64,000 bases of DNA, taken from contig NZ_JAFBBW010000001.1 of assembly GCF_016907355.1 (NCBI RefSeq), positions 3,286,001 to 3,350,000 of the forward strand, in the 5' to 3' direction. The notes under the pieces are model-generated. The model was given only the letters and a program-made list of their open reading frames with translations. It was not told the origin of the DNA and searched no databases. Of this stretch, positions 46,091 to 56,817 are shown in pieces. Made by a program: the position numbers and the translations under genes. Position 1 is the stretch's first letter; each line of letters begins with the position of its first letter. The DNA is from Agromyces aurantiacus (GTDB lineage: Bacteria > Actinomycetota > Actinomycetes > Actinomycetales > Microbacteriaceae).

Positions 46091-46229
46091 GGGTGTGCGA
46101 TCCGTTCCGTTCGCGGCGTCGGCCGCGGCGCCCGATGGGCAGCCGACCAGACTACACAGCCGGATGCCGCGCCGCGAGGCCCCGCGACATCCGACCCCCG
46201 GACGGGTGTCGCCGCGGCCGCTCGTGGGG

Positions 46230-46235
46230 CAGGCT
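46230..46235 (+). promoter_or_regulatory. -10-like element (CAGGCT) for leaderless aminotransferase gene
   Basis: CAGGCT, 6 nt, ATG. The intervening GGAGGC could alternatively serve as a very close ribosome binding site. Confidence 0.35.
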
Positions 46236-46241
46236 GGAGGC

Positions 46242-47414
46242 ATGCACCGCGTCGCCGCCGACCCGATCGACCTGCTCCGCACCCGAACGAGCGCCAAGTG
46301 GCGCCGCTACGAGCCCGACGTGCTGCCGCTGCCCGTCGCCGAGATGGACTACCCACTCGCCGAGCCGATCGCCGAGGCGCTGCACGCGGCGATCCGGCGC
46401 TCCGACACGGGCTACAACTCGGGCAGCCTCCCGGTCGCCGAGGCGTTCGCCGGGTTCGCCGCCGCGCGCCTGGGGTGGGAGCCCGATCCGGCCCGGGTCA
46501 CCTGCACCGCCGACGTGAGCATGGGCATCGTCGAGGTGCTCCGCCGGGTCGTCCGGCCGGGCGAGGGCGTCGTCATCGACCCGCCGATCTACCCGCCGTT
46601 CTTCGATCTCGTCACCGAGGCCGGCGGCGTCGTCGTCGAGGTGCCGCTCGCGGGCGGCATCGACGAGGGCTGGTCGCTCGACCTGCCCGGCATCGAGGCC
46701 GCGTTCGCCGGCGGGGCGCGCGCCATGGTGCTCTGCAACCCGCACAACCCGGTCGGGCTGGTGCACGCGCGCGAGCATCTCGCGGCGCTGGCCGAGCTCG
46801 CCGAGCGGTACGGCGTCACGATCGTGTCCGACGAGGTGCACGGCCCGCTCTCGCAGCCCGAGTCGCCGTACGTGCCGTTCCTGACCGTGTCCGACGCCGC
46901 GCGCGAGCACGGCGTGACCGTCACGGCGGCCACCAAGGCGTTCAACCTCGCGGGGCTCAAGGCCGCCATGATCCTCACCGCGAGCGAGCGCGGCGACGCC
47001 GTTCGGGCGTCGTTCCCGTACGAGGTCGAGTGGCGGATGGGACAGTTCGGCTCGATCGCGTCCGTCGCCGCGTTCCGCCACGGCGCCTACTGGCTCGACG
47101 GCGTGCTCGCCTCGATCGACGACAACCGCAGGCTGCTCGTCGACCTGCTGGCCGACCTGCTGCCGGGCGTGCGGTACCGGATGCCGCAGGCGAGCTACCT
47201 GGCCTGGCTCGACCTCTCCGCGCTCGGCTGGGGCGACGACCCCGCCGAGCGCGCCCTCCGCGAGGCTCGCGTCGCGCTCGCGCCGGGTCCCGGCTTCGGC
47301 CGCGAGGCCGGACGCGGGCACGCGCGGCTGAACCTCGCCTGCTCGCCCGAGGTGCTCTCGGAGGCGATCACGCGCATCGCGGACGCCCGCGAGCGCCCGA
47401 CGGTGGTCGAGTAG
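46242..47414 (+). CDS. MalY/PatB-type PLP-dependent C-S lyase or aminotransferase
   Basis: 390 aa, fold type I PLP enzyme. LPVAEMDYPLAEPIAEAL, TGYNS (in place of GYxY), CNPHNPVG, VSDEVHGPLS, and the PLP lysine in TAATKAFNLAGLKAAM; the C-terminal RLNLACSPEVL. Pattern MDYP...NPHNPVG...DEVHGPL...ATKAFN is that of cystathionine beta-lyase PatB/MalY rather than classical aminotransferases. Isolated on the plus strand between the ABC-F and guaB genes. Substrate not certain. Confidence 0.9.
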   Translation: MHRVAADPIDLLRTRTSAKWRRYEPDVLPLPVAEMDYPLAEPIAEALHAAIRRSDTGYNSGSLPVAEAFAGFAAARLGWEPDPARVTCTADVSMGIVEVLRRVVRPGEGVVIDPPIYPPFFDLVTEAGGVVVEVPLAGGIDEGWSLDLPGIEAAFAGGARAMVLCNPHNPVGLVHAREHLAALAELAERYGVTIVSDEVHGPLSQPESPYVPFLTVSDAAREHGVTVTAATKAFNLAGLKAAMILTASERGDAVRASFPYEVEWRMGQFGSIASVAAFRHGAYWLDGVLASIDDNRRLLVDLLADLLPGVRYRMPQASYLAWLDLSALGWGDDPAERALREARVALAPGPGFGREAGRGHARLNLACSPEVLSEAITRIADARERPTVVE

Positions 47415-47416
47415 CA

Positions 47417-47431
47417 CCGGCCGCAGGCCGG
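47417..47431. terminator. Short hairpin between convergent aminotransferase gene and guaB
   Basis: CCGGCC-GCA-GGCCGG directly after the TAG stop. Weak and without a U-tract. Confidence 0.4.
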
Positions 47432-47447
47432 CGCGCATCGAGACCGG

Positions 47448-49166
<1,719 letters not shown>

Positions 49167-49195
49167 TCACCCCAGGTCGGCTCTTTGGAGGTGCA

Positions 49196-50527
49196 GTGGA
49201 ACCCACGCGAACAGTCCCCACACGATCTCGCGGGAGGTGGCTCCTCCTCTTCGGACTCCTCGTCTCCGCACTCACTCTGTCCGGCATCGCAGCGTCCCCT
49301 GCGTTGGCGGACGAAGGGGGTACGGCGACGCCGAGCCCGACGGCGGAGGAGTACGAGTACTTCTTCAGCGGCAACGTCAAGTACAACGACGAGCCGCTCG
49401 AGGGCGTCGAGATCTCGGTCGAGGGCAACGGATTCGAAGCGTCCACCGAGACCGACGCCGATGGGCGTTGGACGATCGGCGTGCCCGAGAAGGCGACGTA
49501 CGAGGTCACCCTCAATGAGGACACCCTCCCCGAGGGCGTCGTCGTGGCCGAGGGCAAGAACACGGTCGAGGCCGAGTTCGGGCTGACGAGCCGCAAGGCC
49601 GTCAACTTCTTCCTCGGCGAGGGCCAACGGGTCACGACCGACATCGGCGCCCAGGTGCTGATCCGGGTGGTCAACGGCCTGAACTTCGGCCTGCTGCTCG
49701 CGCTCGCCGCGATCGGCCTGTCGCTCATCTTCGGCACCACCGGGCTCTCCAACTTCGCCCACGCCGAGATGATCACGTTCGGCGCGTTGATGATGCTGAC
49801 CTTCGGTGTCGATCTCGCGTTGCCCGTCTGGCTCGCGCTGATCATCGCGCTGGTGCTGTCCGCCGCATTCGGCTGGACGCTCGACGCGGCGATCTGGAAA
49901 CCGCTGCGGCGACGCGGGGTGGCGCTCATCCCGCTGATGATCGTCAGCATCGGTCTCTCGCTCGCGGTCCGGTACACGTACCAGTTCTTCTACGGCGGTG
50001 CGACGCGCCAGTTGCCCGGAGCCACGCTCCCCTCCGACATCCGCATCGGGCCGATCGCGCTCTCGTGGATCGACATCGTGAGCATGGCGACGGCCATCGT
50101 GGTGCTGCTCGCGGTCGCGTACTTCCTGCTGCGCACCCGCATCGGCAAGGCCACGCGCGCGGTCTCCGACAACGCGCCGCTCGCCGCGGCCAGCGGCATC
50201 GACGTCGACCGCGTCATCCGCATCGTCTGGGTGCTCGGCGGCGCGCTCGCGGGCCTCTCGGGCATCCTCTGGGCGTACTTCCGTCCCGGCGTCAGCTGGG
50301 ACATGGGCTTCCAGATCCTGCTGCTCGTCTTCGCGGCCGTCACGCTGGGCGGTCTCGGCACCGCGTTCGGCGCACTCGTCGGCTCGCTCATCGTGGGCCT
50401 GTTCGTCGAGCTGTCCACCCTGTGGCTGCCGAGCGACATGAAGTACGTCGGCGCGCTCGTCGTGCTGATCCTCGTGCTGCTGTTCCGACCGCAGGGCATC
50501 CTGGGTCGCCGAGAGAGAATCGGTTAA
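49196..50527 (+). CDS. livH: Branched-chain amino-acid ABC permease LivH with secreted N-terminal domain
   Basis: 443 aa, about 150 longer than ordinary LivH. Residues 1-39 form a cleavable-looking signal peptide (SPALADE). About 52-130 is a beta-sandwich of the carboxypeptidase-regulatory/CnaB kind (FSGNVKYNDEPLEGVEISVEG, ETDADGRWTIGVPE). From about 152 the normal permease begins (LNFGLLLALAAIGLSLIFGTTGLSNFAHAEM) and ends LLFRPQGILG. The reading frame is continuous, so this is a true fusion. GTG at 49196 has GGAGG 4 nt upstream. First gene of livHMGF. Confidence 0.92.
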   Translation: MEPTRTVPTRSRGRWLLLFGLLVSALTLSGIAASPALADEGGTATPSPTAEEYEYFFSGNVKYNDEPLEGVEISVEGNGFEASTETDADGRWTIGVPEKATYEVTLNEDTLPEGVVVAEGKNTVEAEFGLTSRKAVNFFLGEGQRVTTDIGAQVLIRVVNGLNFGLLLALAAIGLSLIFGTTGLSNFAHAEMITFGALMMLTFGVDLALPVWLALIIALVLSAAFGWTLDAAIWKPLRRRGVALIPLMIVSIGLSLAVRYTYQFFYGGATRQLPGATLPSDIRIGPIALSWIDIVSMATAIVVLLAVAYFLLRTRIGKATRAVSDNAPLAAASGIDVDRVIRIVWVLGGALAGLSGILWAYFRPGVSWDMGFQILLLVFAAVTLGGLGTAFGALVGSLIVGLFVELSTLWLPSDMKYVGALVVLILVLLFRPQGILGRRERIG

Positions 50528-50539
50528 GGAGCGAACATC

Positions 50540-51523
50540 ATGATCGATTTCCTCGCAATCCTGGGCAACGCGGCGCAGCAGATCATCAGCCCGACGACGG
50601 CGGCGTACGCGCTCGCCGCGCTCGGCCTGGCGATCCACTTCGGGTACACCGGCCTGCTGAACTTCGGCCAGGCGGGCTTCATGGCCATCGGCGCCTACGG
50701 GTACGCCATCTCGACGCTGTCGTTCGGCTTCCCGGTCTGGGCCGCGGTGCTCGTCGGCATCGGCGCGTCGATCGTCTTCGCGCTGATCCTCGGCATCCCG
50801 ACGCTCCGGCTCCGGGCCGACTACCTCGCCATCGTGACCATCGCGGCGGCCGAGATCGTCCGGCTCGTGTTCACCACGAACACCTTCGAGGACGTGACGG
50901 GGTCGGCGAGCGGCCTGCAGGGCTACAAGGGCGGCTTCGCCGCACTGAACCCGATCCCCGACGGCACCTACGGGTTCGGCCCGTGGGTCTACAACGCCTA
51001 CGACTGGTGGATCCGGATCGTCGGGTGGACCCTCGTGATCCTCGCGGCGCTCGTCACGTGGCTGCTCATGCGCAGCCCGTGGGGTCGCGTCATCAAGGGC
51101 ATCCGCGAAGACGAGGACGCCGTGCGCGCGCTCGGCAAGAACGTCTACTCGTACAAGATGCAGAGCCTCATCCTCGGTGGCGTCTACGGCACCCTCGCCG
51201 GCATGGTCTTCATCATGCCGCGCGCGGTCGTGCCGGCGAACTACCAGACGTCGCTGACCTTCTTCATCTACGCGATCCTGCTGCTCGGCGGCGCCGCGAC
51301 GATCTTCGGGCCCATCGTCGGCTCGATGATCTTCTGGGTGCTCATCTCGTTCTTCTCGGGCTTCGTCGCCCGCGGGGTCGAGGCCGGCTGGTTCCCGTTC
51401 ATGACCCAGGTGCAGGCGGGCCAGCTCACGTTCATCCTCGTGGGCGTCGGCATCATGCTGCTCGTGGTCTTCAGGCCGCAGGGCATCTTCGGCAACAAGA
51501 AGGAGTTGGCCTTTGTCCGATAA
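50540..51523 (+). CDS. livM: Branched-chain amino-acid ABC permease LivM
   Basis: 327 aa, about eight TM helices. HFGYTGLLNFGQAGFMAIGAYGYAIS and the cytoplasmic EAA-like loop VIKGIREDEDAVRALGKNVYSYK contact the ATPases, and VLLLGGAATIFGPIVGSMIF is characteristic of the family. ATG at 50540 follows AAGGAGCG. The stop overlaps the livG start by 11 nt. Confidence 0.96.
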   Translation: MIDFLAILGNAAQQIISPTTAAYALAALGLAIHFGYTGLLNFGQAGFMAIGAYGYAISTLSFGFPVWAAVLVGIGASIVFALILGIPTLRLRADYLAIVTIAAAEIVRLVFTTNTFEDVTGSASGLQGYKGGFAALNPIPDGTYGFGPWVYNAYDWWIRIVGWTLVILAALVTWLLMRSPWGRVIKGIREDEDAVRALGKNVYSYKMQSLILGGVYGTLAGMVFIMPRAVVPANYQTSLTFFIYAILLLGGAATIFGPIVGSMIFWVLISFFSGFVARGVEAGWFPFMTQVQAGQLTFILVGVGIMLLVVFRPQGIFGNKKELAFVR

Positions 51524-52413
51524 CGTCACTCCCGCGACGAAGCCGGTGAAGACCACCGGCCTCCACGTCGGCGACGCCGTTCCGGGCGTCAAGAAGGTCG
51601 ACCCGATCCTCGTCGCCGACGGCGTCAAGCGCACGTTCGGCGGCCTCACGGCCGTCGACGTCGCCCACGTCGAGATCCCGCGCGGCGCCATCACGGCCCT
51701 CATCGGCCCGAACGGCGCCGGCAAGACCACGTTCTTCAACCTGCTCACGGGCTTCGACAAGCCCGACGAGGGCACGTGGGAGTTCGACGGTCGCTCGCTC
51801 GCGCACGTGCCGGCCTACCGGGTCGCGCGCATGGGACTCATCCGCACCTTCCAGCTGACCAAGGCGCTGGGCCTGCTCACCGTGCTCGACAACATGAAGC
51901 TCGGTGCGACGGGCCAGTCGGGCGAGAACCTGTTCCGCTCGGTGCTGCCGTTCCTCTGGCGCAAGCAGGAGGACGAGATCGAGGCCAAGGCGAAGGACCT
52001 GCTCACGCGCTTCAAGCTCGACGCCAAGCAGGACGACTACGCGGCGAGCCTCTCCGGCGGCCAGCGCAAGCTGCTCGAGATGGCGCGGGCGCTCATGAGC
52101 GACCCGACCCTCGTGATGCTCGACGAGCCCATGGCGGGCGTGAACCCGGCGCTCACCCAGTCGCTGCTCGACCACATCCTCGACCTGAAGGCCCAGGGCA
52201 TGACGGTCCTCTTCGTCGAGCACGACATGCACATGGTGCGCCACATCGCCGACTGGGTGGTCGTGATGGCGGAGGGCAAGATCGTGGCCGAGGGCGACCC
52301 GCACACGGTCATGCAGGACCAGGCCGTGATCGACGCCTACCTCGGGGCCCACCACGACACCGATCTCGGCGCGACCGACACCGGCCACGTCGAAGCCATG
52401 AAGGAGCTCATCG

Positions 52414-52427
<14 letters not shown>
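51513..52427 (+). CDS. livG: Branched-chain amino-acid ABC ATPase LivG
   Basis: 304 aa. Walker A GPNGAGKTT, Q loop LIRTFQL, signature LSGGQRKLLEMARALM, Walker B LVMLDEPMAGVNP, switch His VEHDMH. A TTG start at 51513 is inferred: AAGGAG lies 7 nt upstream, and no ATG or GTG is available before the conserved core without going deep into livM. An N-terminal extension of about 35 residues precedes the usual LivG start. Overlaps livF by 14 nt. Confidence 0.95.
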
Positions 52428-53196
<769 letters not shown>

Positions 53197-53208
53197 CACG
53201 CACGACGC

Positions 53209-53242
53209 GAAGGGGTGGGATGCCGCGGCATCCCACCCCTTC
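53209..53242 (+). terminator. Terminator of livHMGF
   Basis: Perfect palindrome of two 17-base arms (GAAGGGGTGGGATGCCG and its complement), 13 nt after the livF stop. Confidence 0.85.
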
Positions 53243-53639
53243 ATCGTGCCCGCCGCGAACGCGCGGAACCCGGGGGCCGCGTCGGCCGCGGTACGTTCGT
53301 CTGCGGTCCTTCCAGACTGCGCCGGGGCGCGCGATCGGGTAGGAGCGGGCGCACGCCTGCGCAGTGGGGGGCGGGGCCCCGGGCCGGCGTGAGGCCGGGA
53401 CGCCTGCGCAGGGGCGCGCGGCGGGATGGCGGGGATGCACCGCCGTCGCCCGCTGCGGCGCCTCGAGGGTGCGTCGATCGATCCGCCTGCCCGGACGGTC
53501 GAGTCCGGCGAAGTGGGGCGCACCCGGCTGACCTGCGACCGGTGACGGGCATCCGGGCGTCGTGAGGCTCCCCTCCGCGACCGGACGACGAGGGACCCAC
53601 GAGCGGACGCGTGGGGCGTGCCGCCCCGCGCACGCGAAA
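53243..53639. other. 397-bp gap without a convincing gene
   Basis: Between the livF and livJ terminators. Short open frames on both strands have no ribosome binding site, domain or typical amino-acid profile. A 12-bp direct repeat ACGCCTGCGCAG occurs at 53353 and 53400. I see nothing else. Confidence 0.6.
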
Positions 53640-53663
53640 GGGCCCCGGCCGAAGCCGGGGCCC
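53640..53663 (-). terminator. Terminator of livJ
   Basis: GGGCCCCGGC-CGAA-GCCGGGGCCC, perfect 10-bp stem with a stable tetraloop, just after the livJ stop on the minus strand. Confidence 0.85.
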
Positions 53664-53680
53664 ATCCTGCGCGTCAGCGA

Positions 53681-54970
53681 CTAGTTGATGCGCTCGTAGG
53701 TGTTGTCGTCGCCGTACTCGTAGATGCCGATGGTGGCCTCGGTCGGGTCGCCGTTCTCGTCGAGCGTGATGGGGCCCGACGCACCGTCGTAGTCGACCTG
53801 CTTGCCCTCGGCGAGGAGCGCGGCGGCGTCGGCGAAGGTCGTGACCTTCTCGCCGTCGCCCGATCCACCGGAGACCTGCTGGAGGTACGCGCCGATGTCG
53901 GTGCCCTCGGTGCTGTTGGCCGCGTAGGCCGCCATCGCGATGAGCATCAGGGCGTCGTACGACTCGGGGCCGTAGCTGAAGTCGGCGAGCGTGTCGTCGA
54001 CCCCGAGCAGGCGCTCGCGGAAGTCGTCGGCGAGCTTCGGCCCGGGCAGCGTGCCCTTGGCGCCGGCGATGAGGCCGGGCGCGAAGTCGGCGCTGTAGTC
54101 GGCCAGGTTGCCGTCGACGAAGTAGAGCTGGTCGCCGGGGTAGCCCGAGCCGACGAGCGCCGGAACGACGACCTTCGCCTCGTCGAACGTGATGACCGCG
54201 ACCGCGTCGGGGTTCGCCGCGTTGATCGCCGCCAGCTGCGAGTCGAAGTTCGAGTCGCCGGTGTTGAAGAGCTCCTGCGCGACGACCTCGCCGCCGGCCT
54301 CCTCGAACGCCTTCGTCGTGAACTCCGCCAGACCGGTGCCGTACGGGTCGTTCAGCACCAGCAGGCCGAGCGTGGAGGCGCCGTCCTCGGCGATGAGGTT
54401 GCCGAGCACCTCGCCCTGGAGCTTGTCGGACGGAGCCGTGCGGAAGTACAGGCCGTTGTCGTCGTAGTCCGTGAAGTCGGGCGACGTGTTCGCCGGCGAG
54501 AACTGGACCACGCCCGCGGCGGTGATCTGGTCGATGACCGTGAACGACACGCCCGAGGACGCGGCGCCGATGATGGCCGAGACGTCCTGCGAGAGGAGGT
54601 CGGTCACCGAGACGGTCGCGATGTCGGTCGTGGTGTCGCCGGAGTCGCGGTAGACGACCTCGACCTGGATGCCGGCGTCGGCCTCGTTGATCTCCTGCGC
54701 GGCGAGTGCCACGCCGGCCTCCTCGGGCGGGCCGAGGAAGGCGAGCGTGCCGCTCTGCGGCAGGATGGTGCCGACCTTCAGGGTGAGGTCGCGCTCACCG
54801 GCCTCGATGGGCTGGGCGTCGCCGGTGTCGGCGGGCTCCTCCGACTCGGCCGGGGCATTCCCGCCCGTGCTGCACGCGGTGAGGAGGAGGGCGGACACGC
54901 CGGCGATGGCGATGCCCGTCCAGGCCGCGCGAGCCGAGCGCGAGGCGGTTGCCTTCGCGAATACGCTCAT
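53681..54970 (-). CDS. livJ: Branched-chain amino-acid ABC substrate-binding lipoprotein
   Basis: 429 aa. Lipoprotein signal with lipobox LTAC (Cys33), then an acidic linker, then a Peripla_BP_6 domain: LTLKVGTILPQSGTLAFLGPPEEAGVALAAQEIN, VSAIIGAASSGVSFTVIDQITAAGVVQFSPANTSPDFTD, FRTAPSDKLQGEVLGNLI. It is convergent with livHMGF on the opposite strand and surely the binding protein of that transporter. ATG at 54970 has AAGGAG; strong promoter at 55033-55061. Confidence 0.95.
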   Translation of the reverse strand: MSVFAKATASRSARAAWTGIAIAGVSALLLTACSTGGNAPAESEEPADTGDAQPIEAGERDLTLKVGTILPQSGTLAFLGPPEEAGVALAAQEINEADAGIQVEVVYRDSGDTTTDIATVSVTDLLSQDVSAIIGAASSGVSFTVIDQITAAGVVQFSPANTSPDFTDYDDNGLYFRTAPSDKLQGEVLGNLIAEDGASTLGLLVLNDPYGTGLAEFTTKAFEEAGGEVVAQELFNTGDSNFDSQLAAINAANPDAVAVITFDEAKVVVPALVGSGYPGDQLYFVDGNLADYSADFAPGLIAGAKGTLPGPKLADDFRERLLGVDDTLADFSYGPESYDALMLIAMAAYAANSTEGTDIGAYLQQVSGGSGDGEKVTTFADAAALLAEGKQVDYDGASGPITLDENGDPTEATIGIYEYGDDNTYERIN

Positions 54971-55032
54971 GTTGCTCCTTGGGACTGAAGGATCGGTACA
55001 CAGATGCAGCGTCGTGCGACGCCGGTGTTTTG

Positions 55033-55061
55033 ACAGTATTCGGCGGGTCCGACCGAGACAA
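55033..55061 (-). promoter_or_regulatory. livJ promoter, TTGTCT-N17-TACTGT
   Basis: -35 on the minus strand at 55056-55061, -10 at 55033-55038, spacer exactly 17. Predicted 5' UTR about 55 nt. The rest of 54971-55278 shows nothing else I can support. Confidence 0.75.
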
Positions 55062-55278
55062 GGGATCCCGGTCACAACCCGGTAACGCCGCCCCAATCGT
55101 TACCTCGGTGACACATCCTGCCCGTCGAACGCACGAAATCCGCGCCTCGCGCAGGATCCGCGCACGCTTCGCGCGTGCGTGGGTGCATGGCGGGTCGGCT
55201 GCGCAAGACCCCCGTAGAGGGGTCTCGCGACGTGGGTGGCCCGCTGCCGCGAGCGTCACGGCCGCCGTTCGAGCCGGC

Positions 55279-56232
55279 TCAGAGCGCCGCGAGCGCCGCC
55301 CGGCGGCTCGCCCGCGCACCGCGCACGAGGTCGACGGTGAGCACGGCGAGGGCGAGCCACACGAGTCCGAACCCGAGCCAGCGCTCGGGCGGCATCGGCT
55401 CGTGCAGGACCAGGACGCCCACGAGGAACTGGATGAAGGGCGCGAAGTACTGGATGAATCCCATGTAGATGAGCGGCAGCCTGCGGGCGGCCGCCGCGAA
55501 CAGCAGCAGGGGAACCGCCGTGACGGCGCCCGCGGACAGCAGCAGCACGGTGTGCCACGTGCCCAGGGTGCCCATGGTCAGCCCCGTCGTCGTGGCGACG
55601 ACGACCAGCAGCACGGCGGCGGGCGGGGCCAGCCACGCGGTCTCGAGCGTCAGGCCCGAGACGGCGTCGACCCGGTGGCCCACGCGCTTCTTGATCAGGC
55701 CGTAGAACCCGAAGCTGAACGCGAGCACGAGCGCGATCCACGGCAGTTGGCCGTAGCCGACGGCGAGCACGACGACGGCGACGATGGAGATGCCGACGGC
55801 CGTCCACTGCACGGCGTTCAGGCGCTCGCGCAGCACGAGCACGCCGAGGAAGACCGTGACGATCGGGTTGATGAAGTAGCCGAGGGCGGCCTCGACCACC
55901 TGGTCGGACAGCGTCGCGTAGACGTAGGTGAACCAGTTGACGAAGATGAGCGCTCCGGCCGCGCCCATGGTGAGGACGACCCGCCGGTCGCGCAGCAGCA
56001 CCGCGAACGGGCGCCACGTGCGCGTGATCGCGATGAGCAGCGCGCAGAACACGAGCGAGAGGAGGATGCGCCAGGCGACGATCTCGAGGGGTGTCGTCGG
56101 CGCGAGCGCGATGAAGTAGATGGGCAGGAAGCCCCAGAGCCCGTAGGCCGAGACCGCGAAGACGAGTCCGAGCCGGTTCACCCCCGCCTTCGGGGCGCGG
56201 GACGGCGCGGCGGCGGGAGGAGGGGATGGCAC
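55279..56232 (-). CDS. rarD: EamA-family transporter, RarD type
   Basis: 317 aa with ten TM helices in two EamA halves. N-terminal GLVFAVSAYGLWGFLPIYFIAL, TPLEIVAWRILLSLVFC, NWFTYVYATLSDQVVEAALGYFINPIVTVFLGVLVLRERL, and C-terminal LIYMGFIQYFAPFIQFLVGVLVLHEPM are characteristic of RarD. Substrate unknown. GTG at 56232 lies 6 nt after TAGGCT with no ribosome binding site, so leaderless. Confidence 0.93.
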   Translation of the reverse strand: MPSPPPAAAPSRAPKAGVNRLGLVFAVSAYGLWGFLPIYFIALAPTTPLEIVAWRILLSLVFCALLIAITRTWRPFAVLLRDRRVVLTMGAAGALIFVNWFTYVYATLSDQVVEAALGYFINPIVTVFLGVLVLRERLNAVQWTAVGISIVAVVVLAVGYGQLPWIALVLAFSFGFYGLIKKRVGHRVDAVSGLTLETAWLAPPAAVLLVVVATTTGLTMGTLGTWHTVLLLSAGAVTAVPLLLFAAAARRLPLIYMGFIQYFAPFIQFLVGVLVLHEPMPPERWLGFGLVWLALAVLTVDLVRGARASRRAALAAL

Positions 56233-56238
56233 CGGATC

Positions 56239-56244
56239 AGCCTA
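56239..56244 (-). promoter_or_regulatory. -10 element (TAGGCT) for leaderless rarD
   Basis: TAGGCT, 6 nt, GTG. Confidence 0.5.
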
Positions 56245-56343
56245 CGCGCGACCGCGGACTCCGCGTCGCCGCATCCGTGCCCTCGCCGCCGCGGTCCCGC
56301 TGCGGCCCGCGCGCAGGACGCCCGACCGGCCGGACATGACGAC

Positions 56344-56375
56344 GCGGCCCGGATGCCGAATGGCATCCGGGCCGC
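56344..56375 (-). terminator. groES terminator
   Basis: Perfect 14-bp arms GCGGCCCGGATGCC / GGCATCCGGGCCGC with a 4-nt loop, 17 nt after the groES stop. Confidence 0.85.
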
Positions 56376-56392
56376 GGAACGTGTCGAGTCGG

Positions 56393-56689
56393 CTAGCGGA
56401 CGACGACCGCGAGCACGTCGCGGGCCGACAGCACGAGGAACTCCTCGCCGCCGAACTTCACCTCGGTGCCGCCGTACTTCGAGTACAGGACGCGGTCGCC
56501 GACGGCCACGTCGAGCGGAACGCGGTTGCCGTTGTCGTCGATGCGGCCCGGGCCGACCGCCACGACCTCGCCCTCCTGGGGCTTCTCCTTGGCGGTGTCG
56601 GGGATGACCAGGCCGGATGCGGTGGTCTGCTCGGCCTCGACCTGCTTGATGACGATGCGATCCTCGAGCGGCTTGATGGAAACCGACAC
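56393..56689 (-). CDS. groES: Co-chaperonin GroES
   Basis: 98 aa, heptameric lid of the GroEL chaperonin. [45 protein letters not shown] and [28 protein letters not shown] cover the whole family. No groEL follows; it stands alone with its own terminator, as is common in Actinobacteria with several groEL loci. GTG start with AGAGGT. Controlled by two CIRCE elements. Confidence 0.98.
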   Translation of the reverse strand: MSVSIKPLEDRIVIKQVEAEQTTASGLVIPDTAKEKPQEGEVVAVGPGRIDDNGNRVPLDVAVGDRVLYSKYGGTEVKFGGEEFLVLSARDVLAVVVR

Positions 56690-56718
56690 GGTTGACCTCT
56701 TTCTTGACGAAGACTGGG

Positions 56719-56745
56719 TTAGCAGCCTCTGAGTGAGAGTGCTAA
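56719..56745 (-). promoter_or_regulatory. CIRCE element 1 (HrcA operator)
   Basis: Arms TTAGCAGCC and GAGTGCTAA with a 9-nt spacer; one arm has two deviations from TTAGCACTC. It covers the predicted transcription start. Confidence 0.85.
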
Positions 56746-56749
56746 CCCG

Positions 56750-56778
56750 AGTCTAGGGCGGTTCTGGCACTCGTGCAA
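56750..56778 (-). promoter_or_regulatory. groES promoter, TTGCAC-N17-TAGACT
   Basis: -35 at 56773-56778 lies inside CIRCE 2; -10 at 56750-56755 lies just upstream of CIRCE 1; spacer exactly 17. Confidence 0.8.
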
Positions 56779-56790
56779 CGTGAGTGCCAG
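56764..56790 (-). promoter_or_regulatory. CIRCE element 2 (HrcA operator)
   Basis: Perfect 9-bp arms CTGGCACTC / GAGTGCCAG with the CIRCE 9-nt spacer, overlapping the -35. Confidence 0.8.
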
Positions 56791-56805
56791 CGGATGTCGC
56801 GGTGC

Positions 56806-56811
56806 TAGCGT
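56806..56811 (+). promoter_or_regulatory. -10 element (TAGCGT) for leaderless THUMP-like gene
   Basis: TAGCGT, 6 nt, GTG. Lies 15 bp from CIRCE 2 on the opposite strand, so HrcA binding could affect it. Confidence 0.5.
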
Positions 56812-56817
56812 GGCGGC

